Assembly (NCBI RefSeq): GCF_044904605.1
Contig: NZ_JADIKI010000022.1
Span: forward strand, 62,001-126,000
DNA from: Dyella_B humi
GTDB taxonomy: Bacteria; Pseudomonadota; Gammaproteobacteria; Xanthomonadales; Rhodanobacteraceae
Length of the DNA: 64,000 nucleotides
Direction: 5' to 3'
Of this stretch, positions 38,501 to 47,725 are shown piece by piece. The position numbers were made by a program, and so were the translations under genes. Each line of letters opens with the position of its first letter. Within the stretch, counting starts at the first letter, position 1. The notes beneath the pieces were generated by a model. That model saw only the letters and a list, made by a program, of their open reading frames with translations, had not been told where the DNA came from and ran no database searches.

Positions 38501-39657
38501 CCTTGCAACTCAAGGCGCCTGTGCTGGGCGAGCGTGCGGAAACATGGGAATTGCACGCGGCGCCGATCTGGCACGTCGAAGCCAAAGGCTTGCCGATCAA
38601 CGACAACAGCGACGGGCTTCGTTTTGCGCCGCTGCCGAATGAATCGCTTGAACTGGCGATCAGTCGGCCGAAAGCGGTGGACGGCGATAGTCTGGCGTTT
38701 GACAGCGTGGCCGCCACCGGTAGCATCGGCGACCACTCCATGGAGACAACACTTGAGCTGCTCGCGCGTAGCACTCGCGGCGGTGAGCACGAGATAACAC
38801 TACCTGCCGGCACCGAACTGTTGAGCGCAACGCGCGACGATGACGCGCTGAACCTTGCCGTGCGCGACGGCAAATTGAGCCTGCCATTGCTGCCCGGTAA
38901 GCATCATTACTCGCTGCGTCTGCGCGAGCCGCGCGGCATAGGCTTGCATGTGGCAACGTCCGCGATCAGCTTGGGCGCGCCTTCCGCCAATATTCTGCTC
39001 GGCCTGCAATTGCCACAGGATCGTTGGGTGCTATGGACATGGGGGCCGACGGCCGGGCCCGCAGTACTGTATTGGGCGCAGCTGATCGTGCTGATCATTG
39101 CGGCATGGCTGCTGGCGCGCTACGCGCCGACGCCTTTGCGGTTCCATCATTGGCTGCTGCTGGGTCTGGGCTTCTCCGCGTTTGCATGGAGTGCGTTCGC
39201 ATTCGTAGTGCTCTGGTTGATCGTGCTTGGCTTGCGGGCGCGCTATGACGGCGCCGTTGCGCAGCTTTCAACACGTGTATTCAATCTGCTGCAGATTGCC
39301 TTGGCGGTCGTCACCGCACTGGCGCTGATCATGCTGATTTCGGCTGTGCCGAAGGGACTGCTTGGTTTGCCGGACATGCACGTCACCGGCAATGGCTCTA
39401 CGGCGTGGGCTTTAAATTGGTTCGCGGATCAGGCCGAAAAGACCTTGCCGCATGCTGGCGTCATCAGCATATCGCTGTGGTACTACAAGATAGCGATGCT
39501 GGCGTGGGCGCTGTGGCTCGCCAATGCGTTGATCGGCTGGCTGCGGTGGGGCTTCGATGCGTGGACCAAAGGTGGCTACTGGCGCAAGCGCGAACCGAAA
39601 CACCCGGTGCCGCCATTGCCTGCCCAACCTTCGATGGATGCTTCGCACGATGCCTGA
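35536..39657 (+). CDS. Large envelope protein of unknown function (1373 aa)
   Basis: Family not recognised. The start follows AGGGGGATTT and a Sec signal peptide (MLGLLFAAASVHAQ). A beta-rich periplasmic part of about 450 residues follows, containing a repeated sandwich style (LEPGNYAVRGELPWNARPAR). Then come a block of three to four transmembrane helices (about 470-555), an Ala/Pro linker with VVVTGSKISASSTPA, one helix (LLRVLMLALLIVLLGRMA), a second signal-peptide-like helix ending ASMPHFVHAQA at about residue 755, a second beta-rich periplasmic part of about 400 residues, and a final cluster of helices from about 1175. It looks like two secreted-membrane halves joined in one chain. It overlaps prmC by 8 bp. 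Unrelated to secretion as far as can be seen. Confidence 0.85.
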   Translation: MRQWKWMLGLLFAAASVHAQDVPTALRDWQGWVLHDAPWHGCPFLANSQPDAGTYQCVWPGRLNVQAGKDGGRFSLDVRVDAPSWVELPGDERSWPQHVTANNKALPVLDRDGHPALWLEPGNYAVRGELPWNARPARLRVPPSIGLVSLDLDDHTIERIERNGDQLTLGEAAEAQRQADALSVQVYRHLSDGMPAMLDTQVQINVTGSAREQLLGPALPKGFIATALDSDLPAQLDSDGRLRLQLRPGQWTVHLAARGVDTLHAVNLSSPAEPWPKQEIWSYSDDPSLRSTRVDGHLTDAGQAGVPGDWRELPAYVLDNGDGLTIEQGVRGGEGGAGDQIHVQREMWLDFDGRGFSISDHLTGKLQRAQRLDVLSPWQLQRATQQATPLLVTQAADGRTGVELRDANLDLHAGLRINDRSGSLSSTGWLASVEDIDAVLHLPYGYRLFGAGGVDRSPDSWIAQWSLLDLFVVALIALLAGRLLGWRWAIVAALFLILSQHESGAPRWTLGLALAFALLMRALPAGKLRRFSQIVASLALAVAVLWTLSFAKTQLETALHPQLEDNGGYAALQAPDALEVREAKKSMVAPANQAEQDEAVSKAPALPPPPAPALAAPLAHAPSSAPRQLYSVVVTGSKISASSTPANETDSRSVIQAGGGEPSWNVGNNYRLTWSGPVTATQAMRLVIAPAWLVRLLRVLMLALLIVLLGRMARDLLKPSGRLLADWRPWRAAAACLLLASMPHFVHAQATPNPNVLSELRSRLLEAPKCAPACAVVAVGGLRAANDQVTLDLEAHTGASVAMPLPQTNAGLQLFDIKVDGRADTPLVKRDDLSFVSLDQGVHHVVLSYRIQPVDSVTLNFALRPQWLSYNGQGWSLDGVDGGRLLGDSVTLNRVRTAADGAQAPLSQQTFPPYVRTTRTIVLGVDWTVVNTVERIAPSSGGFTLDIPLLAGEHPLGDGDRVHNGRLSVTFNGGQDQVSWTSRLDHADTLQLKAPVLGERAETWELHAAPIWHVEAKGLPINDNSDGLRFAPLPNESLELAISRPKAVDGDSLAFDSVAATGSIGDHSMETTLELLARSTRGGEHEITLPAGTELLSATRDDDALNLAVRDGKLSLPLLPGKHHYSLRLREPRGIGLHVATSAISLGAPSANILLGLQLPQDRWVLWTWGPTAGPAVLYWAQLIVLIIAAWLLARYAPTPLRFHHWLLLGLGFSAFAWSAFAFVVLWLIVLGLRARYDGAVAQLSTRVFNLLQIALAVVTALALIMLISAVPKGLLGLPDMHVTGNGSTAWALNWFADQAEKTLPHAGVISISLWYYKIAMLAWALWLANALIGWLRWGFDAWTKGGYWRKREPKHPVPPLPAQPSMDASHDA

Positions 39658-40498
39658 TGTACGCCACACCTTGATCGAGGCAACGCATCGACTCGGCGAT
39701 CGCGTCGATGCGGAAGTGTTGCTGGCCTATGCCTTGAGCAAGCCGCGCAGCTGGCTGATTGCGCATGCCGACGATGAACTGTCACTCGAACACGCATCGG
39801 CCTACAAGTTGTTGATCGAACAGCGCGAGGCGGGTGAACCGGTGGCGTATATCACGGGCCGGCGTGGTTTCTGGTCGCTCGATCTGGAGGTGACTCCCGA
39901 CACGCTCATTCCGCGTCCCGAAACCGAACTGCTAGTGGAGCTTGCGTTGGAGCGCCTGCCGCTCGATAAGGCGTGTTATGTGCTGGACCTGGGCACAGGT
40001 TCGGGTGCGATCGCCTTGGCAATTGCGCGTGAGCGAACGCAGGCGCAAGTCATCGCCACCGACGCCAGCGCCGAAGCGTTGGCAGTGGCGCAGCGCAATG
40101 CACGGCGCCATCACGTCGGCAACGTTAGCTTCGAGCATGGTGATTGGTTTGCGCCGGTGGGTGATCGCCGCTTCGATGTGATCGTATCCAATCCGCCCTA
40201 TATCGAAAGCAGCGACCCGCATCTGCAGCAAGGCGATTTGCGGTTCGAGCCGATGAGCGCACTGGCATCGGGGAAAGATGGGCTCGATGACATCCGCCGC
40301 ATCGTTCGTGATGCCGGTCTTCACCTGGTGAAGGGTGGATGGTTGTTGTTCGAGCACGGTTGGAATCAAGGTGACGCGGTGCGCGTGTTGCTTCGCAACG
40401 CAGGTTTCGTGGAACTTTCAACCGCGCGTGATCTTGAACAACGCGATCGCGTGAGCATGGGGCGTTGGCCGGTCAGCAGCGGTTGTGATTCACCGTGA
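39650..40498 (+). CDS. prmC: Peptide chain release factor N5-glutamine methyltransferase
   Basis: 282-residue SAM-dependent methyltransferase that modifies the Gln of the GGQ motif in release factors RF1/RF2. An N-terminal helical domain (EVLLAYALSKPRSWLIAH, EPVAYITGRRGFWSLDL) is followed by SAM motif I LDLGTGSGAIALAIA and the catalytic VSNPPYIES. Start ATG 39650 overlaps the end of the large envelope protein gene by 8 bp and gives the usual PrmC N-terminus. Pairing with prfA, common elsewhere, is not seen here. Confidence 0.94.
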   Translation: MPDVRHTLIEATHRLGDRVDAEVLLAYALSKPRSWLIAHADDELSLEHASAYKLLIEQREAGEPVAYITGRRGFWSLDLEVTPDTLIPRPETELLVELALERLPLDKACYVLDLGTGSGAIALAIARERTQAQVIATDASAEALAVAQRNARRHHVGNVSFEHGDWFAPVGDRRFDVIVSNPPYIESSDPHLQQGDLRFEPMSALASGKDGLDDIRRIVRDAGLHLVKGGWLLFEHGWNQGDAVRVLLRNAGFVELSTARDLEQRDRVSMGRWPVSSGCDSP

Positions 40499-40592
40499 AG
40501 TTAGGCGTAGACTGCAGCCGTCTTTAAAGGGGCCCGGATTGTATCGGCGCATCTGGGCATAAACGAATAACGTTTGCCCCGGACGCACTGCT

Positions 40593-42908
40593 ATGAACGC
40601 TCATCGTGTTGTGACTCGCCGTTTGTGTGTACAGCGTTGCCTGGCACACGCGATTCGTTTGCTACTGGTTTCTGCGGCTGCACCTGCCGCGATGGCGCAG
40701 ACCAGCACATTGCCCGCATCGTCGAGCACTGCCGCAGCGCCGCCTTCAAGTAGCAACAAGCAAGCCGTGACGTTGAGCGAAGTAATGGTGACGGCAAACC
40801 GTCGTCGTGAACCGGAACGCGAGGTGCCGATGCACGTGGATACCGTGCAGGCAACTACGTTGCAGCAATTGGGTGCGAAGAATCTCAATGATTATGTGTC
40901 GTACCAACCTGGTGTGTTCTTCGCGAGCGCAGGTGGAACAGGTGAGGGCGAGCTGGTGATGCGCGGGGTTTCTACCGGCAACCAGACCAGCCCTACCGTG
41001 TCGCTCTACATCGATGACGTGCCGGTCGGCGGCAGCACGGTCTATGCCGCGTCGGCGACGTTTCTGTTCGATCCGGCCTTGCTCGATCTTGATCACATCG
41101 AATTTCTGTATGGACCGCAAGGCACGCTGTACGGCGCAGGTTCGATGGGCGGGCTGGTGAAATACGTGACGGTGAAGCCAGACCTCAGCGGTGTTTCGGG
41201 CAGTGTAGGCGGCGATATCTCCAATACGAATCGCGGCGGCATGAGCTATTCCGAACACGCCTCGATCAATCTTCCGCTGGTGAAGGACAAAGCCGCCGTG
41301 CGTGTGTCGGTGGTGGACCAGCATGTCACCGGCGTGTATCAAGCGGTAGGTGAAACGCCAGCCGGCGGTGCGGATCGCACACATACCAAAGGCGCGCGCG
41401 TGCAGTTGGAAGTCGATCCTATCGACAAACTCACGTTGAACGTGACCGCGATGGCGCAGAAGATCACGGCGGACGGCCTGTCGATGGGTGACTTCAATCT
41501 GCAAGGGCAACCCATTTCCGGCGGCCCATACAACCGCGCGCTCAACCATCGCGAGCCGTTCACCCAGACGTTGCAGCTTTATTCGTTCCACGCTGGCTAC
41601 GACTTCGACTGGGCGACATTGGACTGGATCAGCGCGTATCAGAACTTCGTCAATCACAGCGTGCAGGACTATCCGGATTCCTTCCTGGGCTTGCTGAACT
41701 TGCTGGGGCCCGAGTTCGGTCTTACGCAGCCGATGAGTTCCTTGTACGTGGATTCCCAGTACACCGTGCACAAGACTTCGCAGGAATTGCGCCTTACCTC
41801 GCGCAAGGGCGAAACGCTCGATTGGCTGTTAGGCCTGTGGGCCAATCGCGAAGATGTGTGGGAGCAATACACGCTGCAAGGCGACAACCTGCCGCCGCCC
41901 GGCGCGACCGTGCTGATCCAGCAGAACGTGAATGCGCGTTTCGAGGAATACGCCGGCTACGGCGATCTCACCTGGCATATCAATCCGACCTTGGACTTGA
42001 CGGTTGGTGCACGCGCAAGCGGCAACACGCAACATTTAGCCAACATGGAAGAAGGCCCCTTTGCTGGCAGCCCTGGTGGTTTTCGCGAGCACGTAAAAGA
42101 CCAGGACATCACCAAGATGATCACGCTGACCTGGCGACCCACCGACAAGGACAGCTACTACATGCGCGCGTCCACCGGTTATCGGCCGGGCGGCCTGCAG
42201 GCGCCGATCCAGAGCACGCTGCTAGGGCCAAACCCCAATGCTACGAGCACCTTTGGTTCTGACAACCTGGAAAGTTATGAGCTCGGTTACAAAGGCAGTT
42301 ATCTGGATCGCCATTTGAATGTCGGCATCGACGGTTACGACATCGAATGGCACCACATGCAGCTCTACACCTTCACGTTGGGCAACGCCATCATCCAGAA
42401 CGCGGGCGATGCGCGCATCAAGGGCTTGGAAATGCAGGGAAGTTATTCAGACGGTTCCTGGGAGTTCGGCGCATCCGGCGCCTATACAGATGCATTCACC
42501 AACAACGGCGCGCCGCAACTCGGCATCCAGCCCGATGCACCGCTGCCGTATTCGGCCAAATGGGCCGGCACGTTGAGCGGAAAATACAAATTCATGTTGG
42601 CCGGAACGGATGCTTATATCGGCGCGGTGGTGCGCGCATCCAGTCATCGCAATGCAGGTTTCGACGGCGACATCAGCGATCCGAATTTCAAGCTGCCCGG
42701 TTTCATGTTTCTCGATTTCAATCTGGGCGTGAATCTACGTAATGGCACCAATATTGATTTCTACGTACGCAACGCGCTCAATCGACAGGTGCCGATCGGC
42801 ACGCTCAACGATGAAGCGGTGAATTTCCTTGCCACGGTGGGCGGCCCGATGCTGGTGCAGATGTCGACGCCGCGGACGGTGGGTGTGGCGTTCAATGTGC
42901 CGTTTTAA
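40593..42908 (+). CDS. TonB-dependent outer-membrane receptor
   Basis: 771-residue TonB-dependent transporter. Signal peptide ends near APAAMAQT; a TonB-box-like VMVTANRRRE precedes the plug domain (VPMHVDTVQATTL, LVMRGVSTGNQTSPTVSLYI, IEFLYGPQGTLYGAGSMGG). The remainder is the 22-strand barrel, with the C-terminal PRTVGVAFNVPF ending in an aromatic residue as usual. The plug and overall style resemble the Caulobacter/Sphingomonas-like receptors for plant or aromatic compounds, but the substrate cannot be told. It stands alone; no SusD, periplasmic binding or catabolic partner is next to it. Confidence 0.94.
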   Translation: MNAHRVVTRRLCVQRCLAHAIRLLLVSAAAPAAMAQTSTLPASSSTAAAPPSSSNKQAVTLSEVMVTANRRREPEREVPMHVDTVQATTLQQLGAKNLNDYVSYQPGVFFASAGGTGEGELVMRGVSTGNQTSPTVSLYIDDVPVGGSTVYAASATFLFDPALLDLDHIEFLYGPQGTLYGAGSMGGLVKYVTVKPDLSGVSGSVGGDISNTNRGGMSYSEHASINLPLVKDKAAVRVSVVDQHVTGVYQAVGETPAGGADRTHTKGARVQLEVDPIDKLTLNVTAMAQKITADGLSMGDFNLQGQPISGGPYNRALNHREPFTQTLQLYSFHAGYDFDWATLDWISAYQNFVNHSVQDYPDSFLGLLNLLGPEFGLTQPMSSLYVDSQYTVHKTSQELRLTSRKGETLDWLLGLWANREDVWEQYTLQGDNLPPPGATVLIQQNVNARFEEYAGYGDLTWHINPTLDLTVGARASGNTQHLANMEEGPFAGSPGGFREHVKDQDITKMITLTWRPTDKDSYYMRASTGYRPGGLQAPIQSTLLGPNPNATSTFGSDNLESYELGYKGSYLDRHLNVGIDGYDIEWHHMQLYTFTLGNAIIQNAGDARIKGLEMQGSYSDGSWEFGASGAYTDAFTNNGAPQLGIQPDAPLPYSAKWAGTLSGKYKFMLAGTDAYIGAVVRASSHRNAGFDGDISDPNFKLPGFMFLDFNLGVNLRNGTNIDFYVRNALNRQVPIGTLNDEAVNFLATVGGPMLVQMSTPRTVGVAFNVPF

Positions 42909-42939
42909 CTGAGTGTTTCATTCTCGCCGATGCGGTGTA

Positions 42940-43048
42940 CTCCCTCCCCTGCTTGCAGGGGAGGGTCGGGGTGGGGTGAGTACTTGCCTCAGACTTTCCC
43001 GCAAGTGTTCACCCCCTCCCAACCTCCCCCTGCAAGCAGGGGGAGGAG
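42940..43048. repeat. 109-bp CT-rich inverted repeat, copy A
   Basis: Starts CTCCCTCCCCTGCTTGCAGG and ends CCTGCAAGCAGGGGGAGGAG-like, with short direct hairpins at both ends (CCCCTGCTTGCAGGGG type). Its reverse complement matches the element at 53082-53190 over nearly its full length, including the centre with AAGTACTCACCCC. It fills the gap between the receptor and hpnN stop codons. Confidence 0.85.
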
Positions 43049-43087
43049 CTGATTGCGGCAGGTTGAGGCTTCAGGCAAAAGCTGAGG

Positions 43088-45688
43088 CTAATGCCCCGTA
43101 CCGCTAACCTGCCCAGGCGGCTTGATCGCATACAGCAGTGCCGGCAGAAAAATGAAAGTCGCCAGCAGCACTGCAACCAGGCTCACCAGCAGCATGCGGC
43201 CCATGCTGGCCATGCCCATATCGTGCGATAGCGCCAGCGAACCGAACGCGGTGCCGGTGGTGAGTGCCGAGAACAGCACCGCGCGTGCGGAGGCGGAGCT
43301 CACGAAACGCCGCATGCCCGCGCGCCAATTCATCACGAAGTAGACGTTGAATGACACGCCCACGCCCAGCAGCAAGGGCAGCGCGATGATGTTGGCGTAA
43401 TTCACCGCCATGCCCAGCGCGCGCGCAAGCAGCGCGGTGAGTAGTGCAGACATGGCCAAGGTCAGCAGCACGATGCCGGCATCCTTTACGCGACGGATCA
43501 CCAGCATCAACACCACGGCGATCGCGACGATGGCCAGCAGCGCAGCTTGCTTGAAGGCTTGCATGATGGTGTCGGCCGATGCGATGGTAGTGACGGCCGG
43601 GCCGCCCGCATCAGGCGCAACGCGCTGCACAGCTTCTACGAATTTGCGCAATCCGGCGGTGTCCTGCTCGCTAACGGTGGGCGACACCTGGATACGCACT
43701 TGCCCGCTTGGACTCACCCAGTCGCGCTTGATCGACTCGGGCAACGTTTGCAGTGTCACGCCTTTGGCGTTCAAGGCGTCGCGCAGGCTGTTCAACTGAT
43801 TGGGTAGGAAGCGGCTCACCGCGTCGTTCATCATCATCAGGCGATCGTCCGGCGCCTTGGCGAGTTTCTGCAGGGCGGCCTCAATGCCAATCAGCGGTGA
43901 ATTGGCGGGCATTTCTGGCTTGGCATCGTTGATCGCGTCCAGCGTATCGCTGATGGACGAGCGCAGTGCCTGCGGCGTGACCGGCGGCGCGGAAGGGTCG
44001 ACATCCAGCGACGGCAGCATCAACACTTGCGCCTGGTTGAGCTGATCAAGCGATGCCTGTTGATCGGCCGGCACGAAGGTGGCAGTGGAAATCACGCTCG
44101 ATACTTCCGGCAGCTTCGAGAGCTTGTCCGTCAGCACGCGCGCGGTGTCCAGGTTGGGCACCATGATGTTGATGTTGAACGGGTTGGTAATTGGATTGTC
44201 GGCCAGGCTGCGCAGGGTGCGCATCGGTTCGGAATTCGGATCCTGTGTGTTGAGCGGATTGGCATCGAACGGCATGCGCGCGCCCGCCACCAGTCCAATG
44301 ATGCCGAGCAGGGCAAACACGATCAGCACCGGCTTGTAATGGCAGTGCAGCAGAGAATCCAGCTTGGGGCCGAACGGCAGCGACAGTTCCTTGCTCTGGC
44401 GCGTAGGCTTCATCAGGATCAACAGCGCAGGCAGCAAGGTGAGCGTGCAAAGCAGCGCGATGCCCATGCCGACGCCGGCGATGGTGCCCAGTTCTGCCAC
44501 ACCTATAAAGCTGGTGGGTGAGAAGGCGAGGAATCCGCACGCGGTGGCCGCGGCGGCCACTGCGATCTGGCTGCCGGAAACACGTGCACCTTCGGCCAGC
44601 GCTACGTTGATGTCATCGTGGAGCATGCGCTGCTCGCGCAGACGCACCGCGAACTGGATACTGAAATCCACCGCCAGACCGACGAACAGCACCGCGAACG
44701 CCACTGAGATCACGTTCAACGTGCCCACCGCCGCCGCGGCGAAGCCGATGGTGAGCGCGAAGCCGACCAGCAGCGTGAGCAGGATCGGAATGATGCGACG
44801 AAACGAATGCATCGCCAGGTACAGCCACAGCGCAAGCAGGAACAGGCTGACCAGCGTGCTGGCGACGATGCCCTTGGTGAGCGCGCCGAACTGCACGTCG
44901 CCAAGCGCGACCGAGCCGGTGTAATCGATGCGCACGCGTCCGGCCTTCACGTCGGGCAAGCTGTCGCGGATGCGCTCCAGTGCCTGCGTCGCGGCCAGGC
45001 CGGGCTGCAGCGAACCATCTTCAAGCACCGGATGGGTGAGCACGAAGCGCACGTTTTCCGGCTGCTGCGTGATGTCCGAGCCGAGCAGGCTCTGCCACGA
45101 CAGCGGTGTGGGGTGACCGTCGGCTGCGTTGTCGAGTACCTGCCGCAATTGATCCAGCGCGGGCTTGTAGGGCGAAAGATCGGCATGCTGGATGCGCACG
45201 CCTGCGGCCATCAGCGATACACCGTTCAACAGGCCACGCGCCGATGGATCGGCTGCGAGCGGACCGAGCAGCGGCTGTGCATTCATCAGCGAGTTGAGCA
45301 TCTTGCCCAGGTCGTTGGGGTCGAGCAGCAGCAGTCCTTCCTGGCGGAAGAACGGATCGGCATCGGGCCGGCTCACGTCGATGAAATGCTTCTTGTCCGC
45401 CTCCAACGCCTTGGCCAGTTGTGCGGCGGTTTCGTCGGATTCCTCCGGCGTGACGCCGCGCACCACTACTGCCAGCACGTTGTTGAACTGCGGAAATTCG
45501 CGGTCGAACGCCATGGCGTGCTGACGCCACGGCAGTGTGCTGGCGAAGAGGTTGTCGGTGTTGGTGTCAACGCTCAGCTTGCCCGCGGCGACCCAGATGC
45601 TGACCCCCGCGAGCGCAAAGAAAAACAGGGCCACGGCCAGGGCGTAGCGGCGGCAGAATTGGACTACTCGGACGATAAGCTCGGTCAC
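43088..45688 (-). CDS. hpnN: MMPL/RND-family exporter, HpnN-like
   Basis: 866-residue RND-superfamily membrane protein. One N-terminal helix (RYALAVALFFFALAGVSIWV), a large periplasmic domain, five helices (around LVSLFLLALWLYLAMHS to LTLLPALLILM) with the sterol-sensing-like VISVAFAVLFVGLAVDFSIQFAV, then a second periplasmic domain and five more helices ending LATFIFLPALLYAIKPPG. Length and the DFSIQF motif fit the hopanoid-transport protein HpnN, which moves hopanoids to the outer membrane. The start is GTG 45688. dxs, making isoprenoid precursors, lies 171 bp upstream on the same strand, which suits that role. No squalene-hopene cyclase is in the window, so other lipids remain possible. 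Confidence 0.88.
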   Translation of the reverse strand: MTELIVRVVQFCRRYALAVALFFFALAGVSIWVAAGKLSVDTNTDNLFASTLPWRQHAMAFDREFPQFNNVLAVVVRGVTPEESDETAAQLAKALEADKKHFIDVSRPDADPFFRQEGLLLLDPNDLGKMLNSLMNAQPLLGPLAADPSARGLLNGVSLMAAGVRIQHADLSPYKPALDQLRQVLDNAADGHPTPLSWQSLLGSDITQQPENVRFVLTHPVLEDGSLQPGLAATQALERIRDSLPDVKAGRVRIDYTGSVALGDVQFGALTKGIVASTLVSLFLLALWLYLAMHSFRRIIPILLTLLVGFALTIGFAAAAVGTLNVISVAFAVLFVGLAVDFSIQFAVRLREQRMLHDDINVALAEGARVSGSQIAVAAAATACGFLAFSPTSFIGVAELGTIAGVGMGIALLCTLTLLPALLILMKPTRQSKELSLPFGPKLDSLLHCHYKPVLIVFALLGIIGLVAGARMPFDANPLNTQDPNSEPMRTLRSLADNPITNPFNINIMVPNLDTARVLTDKLSKLPEVSSVISTATFVPADQQASLDQLNQAQVLMLPSLDVDPSAPPVTPQALRSSISDTLDAINDAKPEMPANSPLIGIEAALQKLAKAPDDRLMMMNDAVSRFLPNQLNSLRDALNAKGVTLQTLPESIKRDWVSPSGQVRIQVSPTVSEQDTAGLRKFVEAVQRVAPDAGGPAVTTIASADTIMQAFKQAALLAIVAIAVVLMLVIRRVKDAGIVLLTLAMSALLTALLARALGMAVNYANIIALPLLLGVGVSFNVYFVMNWRAGMRRFVSSASARAVLFSALTTGTAFGSLALSHDMGMASMGRMLLVSLVAVLLATFIFLPALLYAIKPPGQVSGTGH

Positions 45689-45859
45689 GGGCCAAACGGC
45701 TCCTCAATCCTTGGGAAAACGTTAAGGATATTGCATAACCCGCAATTGTCCCTTAGGCGGGGGTAACTACCTCAACGTGCTTGAGGGTGAAGGGGGCATC
45801 GAACAAGGCGAATCGTACGGGATTTGGTGCCCTGTCCCCTCCGGGGGAGAGGGTGGCGC

Positions 45860-47647
45860 TCAAGCACTCGCCTGATTTGCCGCCACCACCTGCGGAAAAC
45901 GCGCCCGGATCGCTTTGCGGATGCCCGGCAGATCCAGCCCGGCCTCGCTCAGCACCTCCTCGCGACTGCCGTGTTCCAGGTAGGCGTCGGGCAGCCCCAG
46001 GTGCAGGATCGGCAGGGTGACGCCGTGCGCCGCGAGGCACTCGGCCACGCCCGAGCCCGCGCCGCCGGCCACGGCGTTGTCCTCGATGGTCACGAAAGCA
46101 TCATGGCTTTTCACCAGTTCCAGCAGCAGCGCTTCGTCCAGCGGTTTCAGGAAGCGCATGTTGACCAGAGTCGCGTCGATTTCGGCGGCGATTTCCGTGG
46201 CCGGGGCGACCATCGCGCCGAAGGCCAGAATCGCCAGCCGGCGGCCTCGGCGGCGCAGGTCCGCCTTGCCGATCGGCAGCGTATCCAGCGTCTGGCGCAC
46301 CGCTACACCGGGGCCGGCACCACGCGGATAGCGGATCGCGGCCGGTCCCGCATGATGGAAGCCAGTGCTGAGCATCAGGCGACATTCGTCCTCGTCGGCC
46401 GGCGCCATGATCAGCATGTTCGGCAGGCAGCGCAGGAAGCTCAGGTCGAAGCTGCCGGCATGGGTAGCGCCATCCGGCCCGACCACGCCGGCGCGGTCGA
46501 TGGCGAAGGTCACATCGAGGTTCTGCAGCGCCACGTCGTGAATGGCCTGGTCGTAGGCGCGCTGCAGAAAGGTGGAATAGATCGCCACCACCGGCTTGGC
46601 GCCTTCGCAGGCCATCCCGGCGGCGAGCGTTACCGCGTGCGGCTCGGCGATGGCGACGTCGATGTAGCGATCGGGATGTTTCTGGGAAAAACGCACCAAT
46701 CCCGAACCTTCGCGCATGGCCGGAGTGATGCCGAACAGACGCTCGTCCGCGGCGCCCATGTCGCATAGCCAGTCGCTGAAAACGTCGCTGTAGGTGGGTT
46801 TGGGGCCGGCTTTCTTCACCACGCCGGCAAGCGGGTCGAACGGGCCCACGGCGTGGTATTCGATTTGCGCCAACTCGGCCGGTGCGTAGCCCTTGCCCTT
46901 GGTGGTGATCACGTGCAGCAGTTGCGGGCCTTGCTGGTCTTTCAGCGCGCGCAATACTTCCAGCAGTTTGGGTACGTCATGCCCATCGATCGGGCCGGTG
47001 TACTGGAACCCCAGCTCCTCGAACATGCTGCTAGGCACCGACACGCCGTCGCCGCGCTTTTCCAGCCGCTTGGCCAGGCCGCCCACGTTTTCGCTGATCG
47101 ACATGCCGTTGTCGTTGAGTACCACCAGCAGGTTCGCGCTGAGGTCCCCGGCGTGATCCAGCGCTTCGAATGCCATGCCGGCGGTCATCGCGCCGTCGCC
47201 GATCACCGCCACGAACTTGCGCGCGTCTCCCTTGCGTTGCGCAGCGATCGCCATGCCCAGCGCCGCGGAGATCGAAGTGGAGGAATGGCCCACGCCGAAG
47301 GCGTCGTACTCGCTTTCCTCGCGGCGCGGAAAAGGTGCCAGTCCGCCTTTCTTTTTGATGGTGGTGATGCGGTCGCGGCGGCCGGTGAGGATCTTATGCG
47401 GATAGCACTGGTGGCCCACGTCCCAGATCAGTCGATCGCGTGGCGTGTCGAATACGGCGTGCAGCGCTACGGTCAGTTCCACCACGCCCAGGCCGGCACC
47501 GAAATGGCCGCCGGAGCTGGCCACCGCTTCGATCAAGTAGCAGCGCAGTTCGTCGGCGACGGCGGGAAGCTGGTCGTCGGGGAGGCGGCGCAGGTCGGTG
47601 GGTGCCTCGATCGAGGCGAGGTGGGGGTAGCGGGAAAGGTCGATCAT
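45860..47647 (-). CDS. dxs: 1-deoxy-D-xylulose-5-phosphate synthase
   Basis: Thiamine-diphosphate enzyme that condenses pyruvate and glyceraldehyde-3-phosphate, the entry step of the MEP isoprenoid pathway. 595 residues, slightly shorter than the usual 620. Signatures: SSGGHFGAGLGVVELTVALH, IWDVGHQCYPHKILTGRRD, the ThDP-motif VIGDGAMTAGMAFEALDHAG with downstream NDNGMSIS, and the transketolase-like AEPHAVTLAAGMACEGAKPV. ATG 47647 gives the expected DxS N-terminus (MIDLSRYPHLASI). It is co-oriented with hpnN downstream, which links isoprenoid synthesis and hopanoid transport. Confidence 0.96.
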   Translation of the reverse strand: MIDLSRYPHLASIEAPTDLRRLPDDQLPAVADELRCYLIEAVASSGGHFGAGLGVVELTVALHAVFDTPRDRLIWDVGHQCYPHKILTGRRDRITTIKKKGGLAPFPRREESEYDAFGVGHSSTSISAALGMAIAAQRKGDARKFVAVIGDGAMTAGMAFEALDHAGDLSANLLVVLNDNGMSISENVGGLAKRLEKRGDGVSVPSSMFEELGFQYTGPIDGHDVPKLLEVLRALKDQQGPQLLHVITTKGKGYAPAELAQIEYHAVGPFDPLAGVVKKAGPKPTYSDVFSDWLCDMGAADERLFGITPAMREGSGLVRFSQKHPDRYIDVAIAEPHAVTLAAGMACEGAKPVVAIYSTFLQRAYDQAIHDVALQNLDVTFAIDRAGVVGPDGATHAGSFDLSFLRCLPNMLIMAPADEDECRLMLSTGFHHAGPAAIRYPRGAGPGVAVRQTLDTLPIGKADLRRRGRRLAILAFGAMVAPATEIAAEIDATLVNMRFLKPLDEALLLELVKSHDAFVTIEDNAVAGGAGSGVAECLAAHGVTLPILHLGLPDAYLEHGSREEVLSEAGLDLPGIRKAIRARFPQVVAANQASA

Positions 47648-47693
47648 TTGCGTATTGTTGGCCCCGCGCCCAACTGGAACAAGGCCACCACAG

Positions 47694-47716
47694 CCCCTCT
47701 CCCGGTGGGAGAGGGG
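47694..47716. repeat. Short CCCTCTCCC/GGGAGAGGG hairpin
   Basis: CCCCTCTCCC, loop GGT, GGGAGAGGGG, between the dxs start and the HNH gene stop. Similar hairpins occur near 16320-16342 and 45829-45855. It may serve as a 3' end structure for the HNH gene. Confidence 0.5.
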
Positions 47717-47725
47717 AGAAGAGCG

